From contig FR891169.1 of NCBI GenBank assembly GCA_000433515.1, forward strand, positions 1 through 11,692: 11,692 nt of DNA. Direction: 5' to 3'. Positions within the stretch are counted from its first letter, which is position 1. Each line of letters opens with the position of its first letter. Made by a program: the position numbers and the translations under genes. Positions 1-6,282 of this stretch are shown here, one piece after another. Source of the stretch: Candidatus Colimorpha enterica (GTDB lineage Bacteria > Bacillota > Clostridia > Oscillospirales > CAG-272). The notes beneath the pieces were generated by a model that ran no database searches, was not told the DNA's origin, and saw only the letters and a program-made list of their open reading frames with translations.

Positions 1-72
1 TTCGAACTCACGCGCCGTTGCCGGCAAATGGTTTTCAAGACCACCTCGTTATGACCGCTTCGATAACCCTCC
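1..72 (-). tRNA. tRNA-Ser (anticodon UGA), 3' end cut by window edge
   Basis: Read on the minus strand from 72 down, the sequence folds as a class II tRNA. The acceptor 5' strand is GGAGGGT (72-66). The D arm has TCG/CGA stems. The anticodon stem GTGGT/ACCAT encloses loop CTTGAAA, so the anticodon is TGA (plus-strand positions 35-37). The long variable arm has GCCG/CGGC around GCAA. The T arm begins GTGAG and reaches the TTCGAA loop at the window edge. Long variable arm plus UGA anticodon identify a serine tRNA. The 3' T-stem strand and acceptor lie outside the window. This is the only one of three related copies that continues past the anticodon loop. No consensus promoter is visible just upstream; the nearest good one is at 511-539, beyond two half copies. 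Confidence 0.9.
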
Positions 73-232
73 GTGTATCAAACTGACCGAAAGGTCAGCA
101 AATACCGAAATATGAAATTAAGAAAATTGCGAGAAAACTGCGAGATGCCCATCTCGCAAAGTGCAAGAAAAAGTGCGAAAAACCCAATAAAATCAAGGGT
201 TTTGGGGAGTTTGCTGTGATCAGAACGATAGT
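73..232 (-). other. Spacer unit B between tRNA-Ser and first 5'-half copy
   Basis: This stretch of about 160 bases has no credible gene. It holds a perfect 9-bp palindrome (TGCGAGATG at 139-147, CATCTCGCA at 150-158). On the minus strand it also has a hairpin, CTGACC-TTTC-GGTCAG, just before the tRNA 5' end. An AAAACCCTTGA string followed by TTTTTCGCAC resembles strings in the neighbouring spacer unit at 274-424. I infer it is a remnant of, or a very small, inserted element bounded by tRNA-derived repeats. Confidence 0.5.
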
Positions 233-273
233 TTTTCAAGACCGCCTCGTTATGACCGCTTCGATACCTCTCC
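233..273 (-). pseudogene. tRNA-Ser 5'-half fragment (attachment-site-like repeat, copy 2)
   Basis: On the minus strand this copy begins GGAGAGGTATCGAAG at 273 and matches the 5' half of the tRNA-Ser at 1-72 almost base for base through the D arm, anticodon 5' stem and CTTGAAA loop. After the loop the identity stops: the following bases do not complete the anticodon stem and there is no variable or T arm. A break at the anticodon loop is a known crossover position for tyrosine-recombinase elements that use tRNA genes, so I read it as an att-type duplication rather than a functional tRNA. Confidence 0.8.
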
Positions 274-424
274 GTATATGAACCTGTCTTTCGACAGAAA
301 TCATCAGATATTTAATTGTTTTAGAAATTCTTTTAGAAATGCGCTTTTGTGCTGTTTTCGGAGTGCCGAAAAAGTCAAGTGCTGCAAGGCTTTTCAAGGT
401 TTTTGCGACCGATATGCTCGCAAA
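274..424 (-). other. Spacer unit A between the two tRNA-Ser 5'-half copies
   Basis: About 150 bases without a supportable gene. On the minus strand it opens with an inverted repeat (plus-strand TTTGCGA at 402-408 and TCGCAAA at 418-424) directly against the broken end of copy 3. It closes with a CTGTC-GAAA-GACAG hairpin just before copy 2. The hairpin-then-tRNA order, the AAAACCTTGA string and the length (151 against 160 bases) parallel the unit at 73-232, suggesting diverged copies of the same kind of element. Confidence 0.5.
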
Positions 425-465
425 TTTTCAAGACCGCCTCGTTATGACCGCTTCGATAACTCTCC
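425..465 (-). pseudogene. tRNA-Ser 5'-half fragment (attachment-site-like repeat, copy 3)
   Basis: On the minus strand this copy begins GGAGAGTTATCGAAG at 465 and is nearly identical to the 5' half of the tRNA at 1-72. Identity stops right after the CTTGAAA anticodon loop, so no full tRNA can form. It differs from copy 2 by one base in the acceptor strand. It lies about 45 bases downstream of a consensus promoter, so it is probably the original 5' end of the tRNA gene, now separated from its 3' half by the inserted units. Confidence 0.8.
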
Positions 466-470
466 GTAGA

Positions 471-502
471 TTACCGGCACATATCCGTAGCCGTCCCGGT
501 AA
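471..502 (-). other. Stem-loop in leader between promoter and tRNA half copy 3
   Basis: TTACCGG at 471-477 and CCGGTAA at 496-502 form a perfect 7-bp stem with an 18-base loop. It lies between the -10 box of the minus-strand promoter and the first tRNA-Ser half, at the very start of the expected transcript. A role in processing the precursor is possible but unproven. Confidence 0.35.
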
Positions 503-510
503 CAAGGACT

Positions 511-539
511 ATTATACAACAAAACCGGGCGGTTGTCAA
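511..539 (-). promoter_or_regulatory. Consensus promoter reading into the tRNA-Ser array
   Basis: On the minus strand TTGACA (539-534) and TATAAT (516-511) are separated by exactly 17 bases, a perfect sigma-70/sigma-A match. It fires leftward into tRNA-Ser half copy 3, with the likely start near 504. As the only strong promoter seen upstream of the intact tRNA, it may drive a precursor of over 400 bases that crosses both half copies before reaching the full gene. Confidence 0.8.
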
Positions 540-559
540 GTAAAATTTCCGAAAAACGG

Positions 560-658
560 TCAGCAGAGTATGATCAGCACTAAAACGGCGACAAGGGACG
601 CGCAGAAAAACAGACCGACTGCGAGCCCTACAAGAATTTTTATAAGCGTTTCGGGCAT
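560..658 (-). CDS. 32-residue single-span membrane peptide, unknown function
   Basis: A short reading frame of 32 codons plus TGA begins ATG CCC GAA ACG on the minus strand at 658. It is preceded by GGAGG at 670-666, seven bases from the start, which is the main reason to believe it. The product begins MPETLIKILVGLAVG and is almost entirely hydrophobic, with Leu, Val, Ile, Phe and two Cys (one mid-span, one C-terminal). It is long enough for one transmembrane helix with only a short polar N-terminus. No family is recognised. It ends about 20 bases before the tRNA promoter and is divergent from the ThuA gene. No convincing promoter of its own was found, though the AT-rich stretch around 700-740 could hold one. 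It could be a small membrane-protein regulator or a toxin-like peptide; neither is shown by sequence. Confidence 0.6.
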   Translation of the reverse strand: MPETLIKILVGLAVGLFFCASLVAVLVLIILC

Positions 659-748
659 TGTTTCACCTCCGTTCGGTTTCAGAAAGATGCGGCTATGTGC
701 TTATTGTCTGCGGTTTATAGTATTTTATGCTTAATTTTCCGGCAGATA

Positions 749-777
749 TTGATTTTCTCCGAAGGGTATGGTATAAT
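749..777 (+). promoter_or_regulatory. Extended -10 promoter for the ThuA-domain gene
   Basis: TTGATT at 749-754 and TATAAT at 772-777 are 17 bases apart, and TG at 769-770 gives an extended -10. The start should fall near 784, leaving a leader of about 70 bases before the ATG at 854. Confidence 0.75.
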
Positions 778-782
778 TAATT

Positions 783-819
783 CCGAACGTCAGGGAATTT
801 GTTTCCCTTGGGACGTCGG
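783..819 (+). promoter_or_regulatory. Stem-loop at the 5' end of the ThuA leader
   Basis: ACGTC (787-791) pairs with GACGT (812-816) and AGGGAA (792-797) with TTCCCT (803-808). CCG (783-785) can pair further with CGG (817-819), with a few bulged bases. The structure would sit at the 5' terminus of the mRNA, where such stems often affect stability. It has no T-run, so it is not a terminator. It matches no riboswitch I recognise. Confidence 0.35.
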
Positions 820-853
820 CTGCAATTATAATCCGGAACGGAGAAACTGCACT

Positions 854-1582
854 ATGGACAGAAAGATTAAAGTTACTGTATGGAACGAATTCAGACATGA
901 AAAGACCCTTGACGGTGCGCGTGATATCTACCCCGACGGCATCCATGCCTGCATAAAGAGCTTTCTTGACGAAGCGGGCTGCGAGGTGCGGCTGGCGGCG
1001 CTTGACGATCCCGATCAGGGCCTGCCGGACAGCGTCCTCAACGATACCGATGTCCTCATCTGGTGGGGACATATGGCTCATGAAGAGGTTGACGACGGGC
1101 TTGTCGAAAGGATAAAGAACCGCGTGTTCAATTACGGCATGGGCTTCATAGGGCTTCACTCCTCGCATATGTCAAAGCCCTTCCGCGCGATAGTCGGCAC
1201 CTCCGGAAACCTTCTCTGGGGCGACGAGCAGAAGGAGATCGTGTGGAACATAATGCCCTCCCACCCCATTGCAAAGGGAATCCCGGAGCATTTCGTGCTT
1301 GAAAGCGAGGAAATGTACGGAGAGCCGTTCATGATCCCCCAGCCCGATGCCGTGGTGTTCACCGCATGGTTCGAGCACGGAAACGTCTTCAGAAACGGCT
1401 GCTGCTTCCTCCGCGGACTGGGAAAGGTTTTCTACTTCCAGCCCGGACACGAGACCTGCCGCAGCTTCTACGACGAAAACGTCAGAAGAATAATAATAAA
1501 CGCCGTGAAATGGGCTGCACCGGAGGACGGGTACGCCTGCCGCTACCCGTCGGAGTGCCCGCATTATAATAATCTGGTGTGA
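854..1582 (+). CDS. ThuA-domain protein (trehalose-utilisation/class I glutamine amidotransferase fold)
   Basis: The product is 242 residues, about the usual length for a stand-alone ThuA protein, and is probably cytoplasmic since no signal peptide is seen. Strands typical of the class I glutamine amidotransferase-like fold are visible: a beta-1 strand (IKVTVWNEF, residues 5-13), DVLIWWGH (66-73), GFIGLHSSH (97-105), and a late FYFQPGHET motif near residue 198. ThuA proteins are linked to sugar metabolism, including trehalose and keto-sugar pathways, but the exact reaction is not settled for most members. The ATG at 854 was chosen over upstream in-frame codons because ACGGAG lies 10 bases before it and the promoter at 749-777 would fall inside any longer frame. 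It is followed on the same strand by lacZ after a 270-base repeat-filled gap. It may be a regulator or enzyme of the sugar locus; that role is inferred from context. Confidence 0.85.
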   Translation: MDRKIKVTVWNEFRHEKTLDGARDIYPDGIHACIKSFLDEAGCEVRLAALDDPDQGLPDSVLNDTDVLIWWGHMAHEEVDDGLVERIKNRVFNYGMGFIGLHSSHMSKPFRAIVGTSGNLLWGDEQKEIVWNIMPSHPIAKGIPEHFVLESEEMYGEPFMIPQPDAVVFTAWFEHGNVFRNGCCFLRGLGKVFYFQPGHETCRSFYDENVRRIIINAVKWAAPEDGYACRYPSECPHYNNLV

Positions 1583-1587
1583 GTTTC

Positions 1588-1734
1588 AGCCTTCCCCCCC
1601 GAGGGGAAGGTGTCCGGCGGTTCCGCTTGCGGGACAGCCGGACGGATGAGGTGTAGGTTCCGCGCAGCGGAACCGTTTTCCTGACGAAAGGTAACATAAT
1701 GCATCGCAGCCCTGCAAGCAGCTGCACACCTCAT
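1588..1734 (+). repeat. Palindromic intergenic repeat block
   Basis: Between the ThuA and lacZ genes several inverted repeats are packed together. CCTTCCCC (1590-1597) pairs with GGGGAAGG (1603-1610). GTCCGGC (1612-1618) pairs with GCCGGAC (1637-1643), with a second nested stem inside. GGTTCCGC (1656-1663) pairs with GCGGAACC (1667-1674), followed by TTTT. ATGAGGTGT (1646-1654) also matches ACACCTCAT (1726-1734) in inverted orientation. From memory the CCTTCCCC...GATGAGGTGT arrangement resembles dispersed repeats of gut Clostridia, but copy number cannot be seen here. The third hairpin could act as a weak terminator for the ThuA gene. Confidence 0.6.
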
Positions 1735-1739
1735 TACTG

Positions 1740-1777
1740 CCTGCCGCGCTGATTCCGGTTTGCAGGGGCGCGGCAGG
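1740..1777 (+). repeat. Perfect 10-bp stem-loop upstream of lacZ
   Basis: CCTGCCGCGC at 1740-1749 pairs exactly with GCGCGGCAGG at 1768-1777 around an 18-base loop. There is no T-run after it, so a simple terminator is unlikely. It lies some 75 bases before the lacZ start and may belong to the repeat block just upstream. A smaller CCGCA/TGCGG hairpin follows at 1804-1816. Confidence 0.5.
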
Positions 1778-1852
1778 GCACAAAACAGTATGAACCGACC
1801 TGTCCGCATTCTGCGGCATTAACATATATAAAAGGTATAAAAGGAACGAAAC

Positions 1853-4800
1853 ATGAACTTCGACAAAACACTCTATCGCTCCCTTGCCGTTCAGCATATC
1901 GGCTGTGAGGCACCGCGGGCGTATTTTATTCCTTATCAGTCCGAAAATATCTCCGACGGCGATATTACGCTGTCCGGAAGCGGCAGGGAAAGGTCTGCAT
2001 ATTTCAAGAGCCTCTGCGGAGAGTGGGACTTCAGATGGCTCCCGTCCGTCGACAGGATAACCGACCCTGACGCAGAATTTGCGGCAATGGATGAGAAAAT
2101 CACCGTTCCCGGCTGCTGGCAGGTCGAAAACGGAATGAAATACGACGTTCCGCAGTATACGAATATCAATTACCCCATCCCCTGTGATCCGCCGCATATC
2201 CCTGACGACGTCCCCTGCGGACTTTACCGGCGCTTTTTCACGCTTACCCCGGAGCAGGCGGAAAAGCGGGTGTATATCAACTTCGAGGGCGTTGATTCGG
2301 CATTCTACCTCTGGATAAACGGCGAATTCAAGGCATACAGCCAGGTAAGCCACTGCACGACCGAGGTCGAGATAACCGACCTTGTCACCGCCGGACGCAA
2401 CGAGATCCGCGTCATTGTCACCAAGTGGTGCGACGGCACGTATCTTGAGGATCAGGATATGTGGAGAATGTCCGGCATCTTCCGCGAGACATTCCTCCTC
2501 TTCCGCGACGCGGAACACATAAAAGACGTGTTTGTCCGCACGGAGGTTTCCGAGGATCTGTCCGAAGCGTCGCTGAAGCTTGAGATAGATAAACCGGAAA
2601 ATCTCCCCGTTACCCTCCGCCTCACCGCCCCCGACGGAACCGTTATCTGCGAAGGCGCGGCTGATTGCAGAACGGTTATAGGGATCTCCTCCCCCATACT
2701 CTGGAATGACGAACGGCCGGAGCTTTATACCCTGTATCTCCATGCCGGAAACGAGGTTCTCCGTTTTCCCGTCGGTCTGCGCAGGATCGACGTGAAGAAC
2801 AAGACCGTCCTGCTCAACGGCAGAAAATTCAAGGCAAGGGGCGTTGACCGCCACGACAGCCATCCGATCCTCGGTCACACCGTTCCCTTTGACCATATGC
2901 TCCGCGACCTTCTTATAATGAAGGCAAACAATATAAACACCGTCCGCACCTCGCATTATCCGAACGACCCGAGGTTCGCCGCACTCTGCGACCTCCTCGG
3001 AATATACGTCTGTGACGAGGCTGACATCGAGACGCACGGAATTCAGGTGTGCGGCCCGCGTGAGACGATGTACACAACAAACTGGGACTGCCTCACCGAT
3101 AACCCCGACTGGACAGCCGCCTATCTCGACCGCGCAGAGCGCCTGCTTGAGCGTGACAAGAACCACCCGTCGGTAATAATGTGGTCGGTCGGAAACGAAA
3201 GCGGCATCGGCATGAACCACCGCCTTATGAGCGATTATTTCCGCCGCCGCGACCCCTCCCGCCTTGTCCATTCCGAGGACGGAACGAGAAGAGTTCAGGA
3301 GTATCTCCATTCCGACGACCCGGCAGAACAGGAAAAGGGCTGGTGCCGTTATGCCGACATCCAGAGCCTCATGTACCCGCCGGTCGACGAGATCGTGAAG
3401 TACTATGCCGAAAATCCCGTCGTCCCCCAGCCGCTCTTCCTCTGCGAGTACAGCCACGCAATGGGCAACGGCCCCGGCGACCTCAAAAAATACTGGAAGG
3501 CTTTCTATGAGCATGACGCGCTCTTCGGCGGCTGCGTGTGGGAGTTCTGCGACCATTCCGTTGCGGTGAAGCTCCCCGACGGAAGGATAAAATATACCTA
3601 CGGCGGCGATTTCGGAGACACCCCGAACGACGGGAACTTCTGCGTCGACGGACTTGTTTTCCCCGACAGAAGACCGAGCAGCGGCATGAACGAGCTGAAA
3701 TCCGCGCTTTTCCCTGCGGAATTTGCCGCCGACCCGGAAAAGCCCGGCAGATTCACAATGACAAGCCGCAGATTCTTTACCGACATCGCCGAGGATTTCG
3801 ACGTTGTATATACGCTTGAGGTCAACGGAGAGGTCATTCGCTCCGGCAGACTGAACCTTCACTGTCAGCCGTGGGAAACGGTGTCCTTTGATACCGCGAT
3901 CCTGCCGTCGGATATAACCGGCGCGGCTTACGTCACCTTTGAGCTTGCGTACAATCACCCCACCCCGTGGGCAAAGACCGGAGATACGGCAGGCTTCCGC
4001 CAGATATGCTTAAGCGACAGCCGCTTCACCCCCGGAAATATAAGGACGGTTTACCCCGTGACCGCAGAGACGGCCGGGAATATCCTCACCGTCACCGCCG
4101 GCGAAACGTCATACGGCTTTGACACCGTTTCCGGAATGCCGGTTTCGATGGTTCACGAGGGCAGAGAATACCTTGCCCGTCCCGCCGCCTTCTCCGTCTG
4201 GAGAGCGCCGACCGACAACGACAGGTATATAAGAAACAGCTGGCAGAGCGAAGGACTTGACCGCCTCACCTCCTTCTGCCACGGCACAGAGACCACAGGC
4301 GACGCCGATTCTGTGACCTTTACCGCAAAAACCGCCCTTGCCGCCGACAGCAAGACTCCGTCGGTCGAAATCACGGCGTCCTATACCGTCACCGGCGACG
4401 GCAGGCTGAAGATAAAGTCTTATGTGAAGGTTGCGGAAAGACTCCCGTTCCTCCCGCGCTTCGGACTTGACCTTGTCCTGACGGAGGGCATCGAAAACCT
4501 CCGCTGGTTCGGCTTCGGTCCGTATGACTCATACTGCGACAAGCGGCTTTCGGCAGGAAAGGGTCTTTTCACCTCAACCGTCACCGACAGCTACGAGCAT
4601 CCGATAAAGCCCCAGGAATCCGGCAATCACTACGGCACGGAATATGCGGAAATAACCGCCCTGAATCATCAGGGAATCGCCGCAGAGGGAATTTTCGAAT
4701 TCTCCGCGCTCCACTATTCTGTCTCTCAGCTCGGGACCGTCGGTCACGACTGCGACCTTGTCCCGTCGCCCCTTACATTCCTTTCGCTGAATCATGCCGT

Positions 4801-4900
4801 TTCCGGAATAGGCTCCAACTCCTGCGGACCGGAGCTTGACGGAAAATACCGCCTTTCGGCTAAGGAATTCACGTTTGAGCTTGAGCTGTACGGCATCTGA
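1853..4900 (+). CDS. lacZ: Beta-galactosidase, glycoside hydrolase family 2 (LacZ type)
   Basis: This 1015-residue protein matches full-length LacZ and hydrolyses terminal beta-galactosides such as lactose. An N-terminal sugar-binding domain holds GTYLEDQDMWRMSGIFRE, the segment that carries the substrate-contacting Asp201 in E. coli. An Ig-like domain follows, then the TIM barrel. It contains RHDSHP (His334, like E. coli His357), RTSHYPN (His368, like His391) and the metal-ligand motif DIETHG (Glu393, His395). The acid/base is Glu449 in SVGNESG and the nucleophile is Glu532 in LCEYSHAMGNG. The C-terminal Bgal_small_N domain shows WFGFGPYDSYCDK and PQESGNHYGTE. No signal peptide is seen, so it is probably cytoplasmic. 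AAGGA lies seven bases before the ATG. No strong promoter is clear, only AT-rich TATATA/TATAAA strings at 1825-1840, so co-transcription with the ThuA gene is possible. A strong terminator follows. It looks intact. Confidence 0.97.
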   Translation: MNFDKTLYRSLAVQHIGCEAPRAYFIPYQSENISDGDITLSGSGRERSAYFKSLCGEWDFRWLPSVDRITDPDAEFAAMDEKITVPGCWQVENGMKYDVPQYTNINYPIPCDPPHIPDDVPCGLYRRFFTLTPEQAEKRVYINFEGVDSAFYLWINGEFKAYSQVSHCTTEVEITDLVTAGRNEIRVIVTKWCDGTYLEDQDMWRMSGIFRETFLLFRDAEHIKDVFVRTEVSEDLSEASLKLEIDKPENLPVTLRLTAPDGTVICEGAADCRTVIGISSPILWNDERPELYTLYLHAGNEVLRFPVGLRRIDVKNKTVLLNGRKFKARGVDRHDSHPILGHTVPFDHMLRDLLIMKANNINTVRTSHYPNDPRFAALCDLLGIYVCDEADIETHGIQVCGPRETMYTTNWDCLTDNPDWTAAYLDRAERLLERDKNHPSVIMWSVGNESGIGMNHRLMSDYFRRRDPSRLVHSEDGTRRVQEYLHSDDPAEQEKGWCRYADIQSLMYPPVDEIVKYYAENPVVPQPLFLCEYSHAMGNGPGDLKKYWKAFYEHDALFGGCVWEFCDHSVAVKLPDGRIKYTYGGDFGDTPNDGNFCVDGLVFPDRRPSSGMNELKSALFPAEFAADPEKPGRFTMTSRRFFTDIAEDFDVVYTLEVNGEVIRSGRLNLHCQPWETVSFDTAILPSDITGAAYVTFELAYNHPTPWAKTGDTAGFRQICLSDSRFTPGNIRTVYPVTAETAGNILTVTAGETSYGFDTVSGMPVSMVHEGREYLARPAAFSVWRAPTDNDRYIRNSWQSEGLDRLTSFCHGTETTGDADSVTFTAKTALAADSKTPSVEITASYTVTGDGRLKIKSYVKVAERLPFLPRFGLDLVLTEGIENLRWFGFGPYDSYCDKRLSAGKGLFTSTVTDSYEHPIKPQESGNHYGTEYAEITALNHQGIAAEGIFEFSALHYSVSQLGTVGHDCDLVPSPLTFLSLNHAVSGIGSNSCGPELDGKYRLSAKEFTFELELYGI

Positions 4901-4925
4901 CAGACAGCCTCCGGAACCGAATATC

Positions 4926-4972
4926 AAAATGCGCCGCCCGCGAAGATACGGGAGGCGCATTTTTGTTTTTTC
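4926..4972 (+). terminator. Rho-independent terminator after lacZ
   Basis: AAAATGCGCC at 4926-4935 pairs with GGCGCATTTT at 4954-4963. An inner CCCG/CGGG extends the stem around a CGAAGATA loop, and the 3' side runs into a nearly unbroken T-tract to 4972. It lies 26 bases after the lacZ stop codon and separates lacZ from the SGNH gene. Confidence 0.9.
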
Positions 4973-5043
4973 GGGGCAAAACCCGGCTGTTTTTTGCTTG
5001 AAATTCACTTCTGAGTAAAGACACCCCAAACATTTCGTCAACC

Positions 5044-5073
5044 TGCACAAAAATCAGGGGTCGTTTTTGTACA
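5044..5073 (+). promoter_or_regulatory. Inverted repeat upstream of the SGNH gene, possible operator
   Basis: TGCACAAAAA (5044-5053) and TTTTTGTACA (5064-5073) are inverted copies with one mismatch around a 10-base centre. The arms lack a GC-rich stem followed by a T-run, so it is not a standard terminator. Its place in the only intergenic gap before the SGNH gene suggests a repressor or activator site. An AT-rich -10-like TATACT lies at 5112-5117, but no good -35 box is seen with it. Confidence 0.35.
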
Positions 5074-5147
5074 CTGTTAACATCGCATGAAACGATAAAA
5101 CAATGATAAAATATACTCGGATAAGCCGGAAAGGCGGGTGCCGGAGA

Positions 5148-5810
5148 GTGAAACTTATATTCCTCGGAGACAGCATAACACAGGGTGTCGGGGCGTCCGA
5201 TCACGCACATTCCTTTGTCGGAATCGTGGAAAAAGAGACGGGCGCACGGGTGCTGAACGCCGGTATGGGCTCGACGCGGATTGCTGCATCCGACCTTCAG
5301 TGGAACGAACCGCACTGGCACGCGCTTGACTTTGTGACAAGAGCCGCAGTGCTCCCCGATGACTGCGATTTCATCTTCGTTTTCGGCGGGACAAACGACT
5401 ACGGTGACGGAGACGCACCGGTCGGAGACGAAACCGATAAAGGCGTCAATACCTTCGCCGGAGCCGTGAACCGTCTGATCGCCCTTCTCGGCGCGAAATA
5501 CGGCAGGGAGAGAGTCGTGTTCATCACCCCGTGCCGGAGATATTCGGAGGAAGCGCATTTCTGCCGGGTGAACGGAGCGTATGTCGCACCGTTTCCGGAG
5601 TATGCGGGGATGCTGAAAAGCCTCCTTGAAAAGCACGGGATAAGGTACATTGATCTGTACTCCGACCCGGAAATGCCGAAGCCGGAGAGCACCTCCGAAA
5701 CCGCCTGCTTCCGCGACGGGCTTCATCCGAACGACCGTGGCCACCGGCATATCGCCGACAGGGTTATATATTTTTTAGAAGCAAACGGAAACATCCGTGC
5801 CGGAGAATGA
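5148..5810 (+). CDS. SGNH/GDSL-family hydrolase (probable esterase/deacetylase)
   Basis: The product is 220 residues and shows all SGNH blocks. Block I is FLGDSIT with nucleophile Ser9. Block II is LNAGMGSTR near residue 38, block III is GGTND (80-84), and block V is DGLHPNDRGH with catalytic Asp190 and His193. The family hydrolyses ester bonds, often acetyl groups on sugars. Next to lacZ, a carbohydrate O-deacetylase is a reasonable guess, but the substrate is not shown. No signal peptide is present: the hydrophobic start is the first beta strand. I chose GTG at 5148 because family homology begins there and GGAAAGGCGGG lies upstream; an ATG at 5103 would add 15 atypical residues and has no RBS. 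The stop is 19 bases before the next start, so it is probably co-transcribed with the downstream genes. Confidence 0.85.
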   Translation: MKLIFLGDSITQGVGASDHAHSFVGIVEKETGARVLNAGMGSTRIAASDLQWNEPHWHALDFVTRAAVLPDDCDFIFVFGGTNDYGDGDAPVGDETDKGVNTFAGAVNRLIALLGAKYGRERVVFITPCRRYSEEAHFCRVNGAYVAPFPEYAGMLKSLLEKHGIRYIDLYSDPEMPKPESTSETACFRDGLHPNDRGHRHIADRVIYFLEANGNIRAGE

Positions 5811-5829
5811 CCGGCGGAAAGGCAAAAAT

Positions 5830-6282
5830 ATGGTCAGAATCAGACTGAATGACCTTAAGAAATTCTGTAAGACCGCACTTGTGAAAGCCGGAGCGTCGGA
5901 AAAGGACGCGCTGACGACAGCGGAGGTCCTCTCCGAGACCGAGGCATGGGGAACCCACAGCCACGGCGTCAAGAACCTGAACAACTACATAATCAAGTGC
6001 GAAAAGGGCGGCGCAAGCCTGACCGCTCAGCCGACGATAGTGAGAGAAAGCCTCTCTGCGGCACTTGTTGACGCACATCAGTCCCTCGGAATGATCTCGG
6101 CAAGCTACGGTATGAATCTTGCCATCGAAAAGGCTGAAAAGACCGGCATCGCAATAGTAAACGTCACAAACTCCACCCATTTCGGCGCGGCGGGCTATTA
6201 TTCCAACATGGCTGCAAAGCGCGGAATGATCGGCATCGCAATGTCGAACGTCGATCCCAATATGACCCTCCCCGGCGCAAGG
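5830..6282 (+). pseudogene. Ldh_2-family (malate/L-lactate/ureidoglycolate-type) dehydrogenase, N-terminal fragment
   Basis: The frame starts at ATG 5830 with GGAAAGG seven bases upstream. Residues 1-151 match the N-terminal part of the Ldh_2 family of NAD(P)-dependent 2-hydroxyacid dehydrogenases. The family hallmarks WGTHSHGVKNL (40-50), ALVDAHQSLG (78-87) and NSTHFGAAGYYSNMA (114-128) are present, followed by MSNVDPNMTLPGAR (138-151). Intact members run about 330-370 residues and continue from here into the NPFAYA-type segment and the rest of the cofactor-binding domain, all missing. After Arg151 the frame reads 14 unrelated residues to a TAA at 6325-6327, because the DNA beyond about 6282 belongs to a different gene in another frame. 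It is almost certainly non-functional as it stands. It follows the SGNH gene closely. Confidence 0.85.

Noticed and set aside
1..465. CRISPR-like direct repeats
   Set aside because: Only three copies with spacers of about 150-160 bases, and the repeat is the 5' half of a serine tRNA. It does not fit repeat and spacer sizes of CRISPR arrays, and no cas gene is present.
278..734. Plus-strand frames across the tRNA-half region (278-469 and 339-734)
   Set aside because: They run antisense through tRNA-derived repeats, the promoter and the 32-residue peptide gene, with no RBS or recognisable domain.
1590..1610. Rho-independent terminator for the ThuA gene at the first hairpin
   Set aside because: The CCTTCCCC/GGGGAAGG stem is strong but is followed by TGTCC and not a T-run. 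It fits better as part of a repeat element.
1586..3958. A 790-codon open frame on the minus strand opposite lacZ
   Set aside because: It is the antisense shadow of a GC-rich, strongly biased lacZ frame. It has no RBS or recognisable domain, and its residue make-up is not protein-like, while the plus frame is an unambiguous GH2 enzyme.
4869..5750. A 293-codon minus-strand frame opposite the SGNH gene
   Set aside because: It overlaps the real hydrolase and runs through the lacZ terminator. No family motif or RBS supports it.
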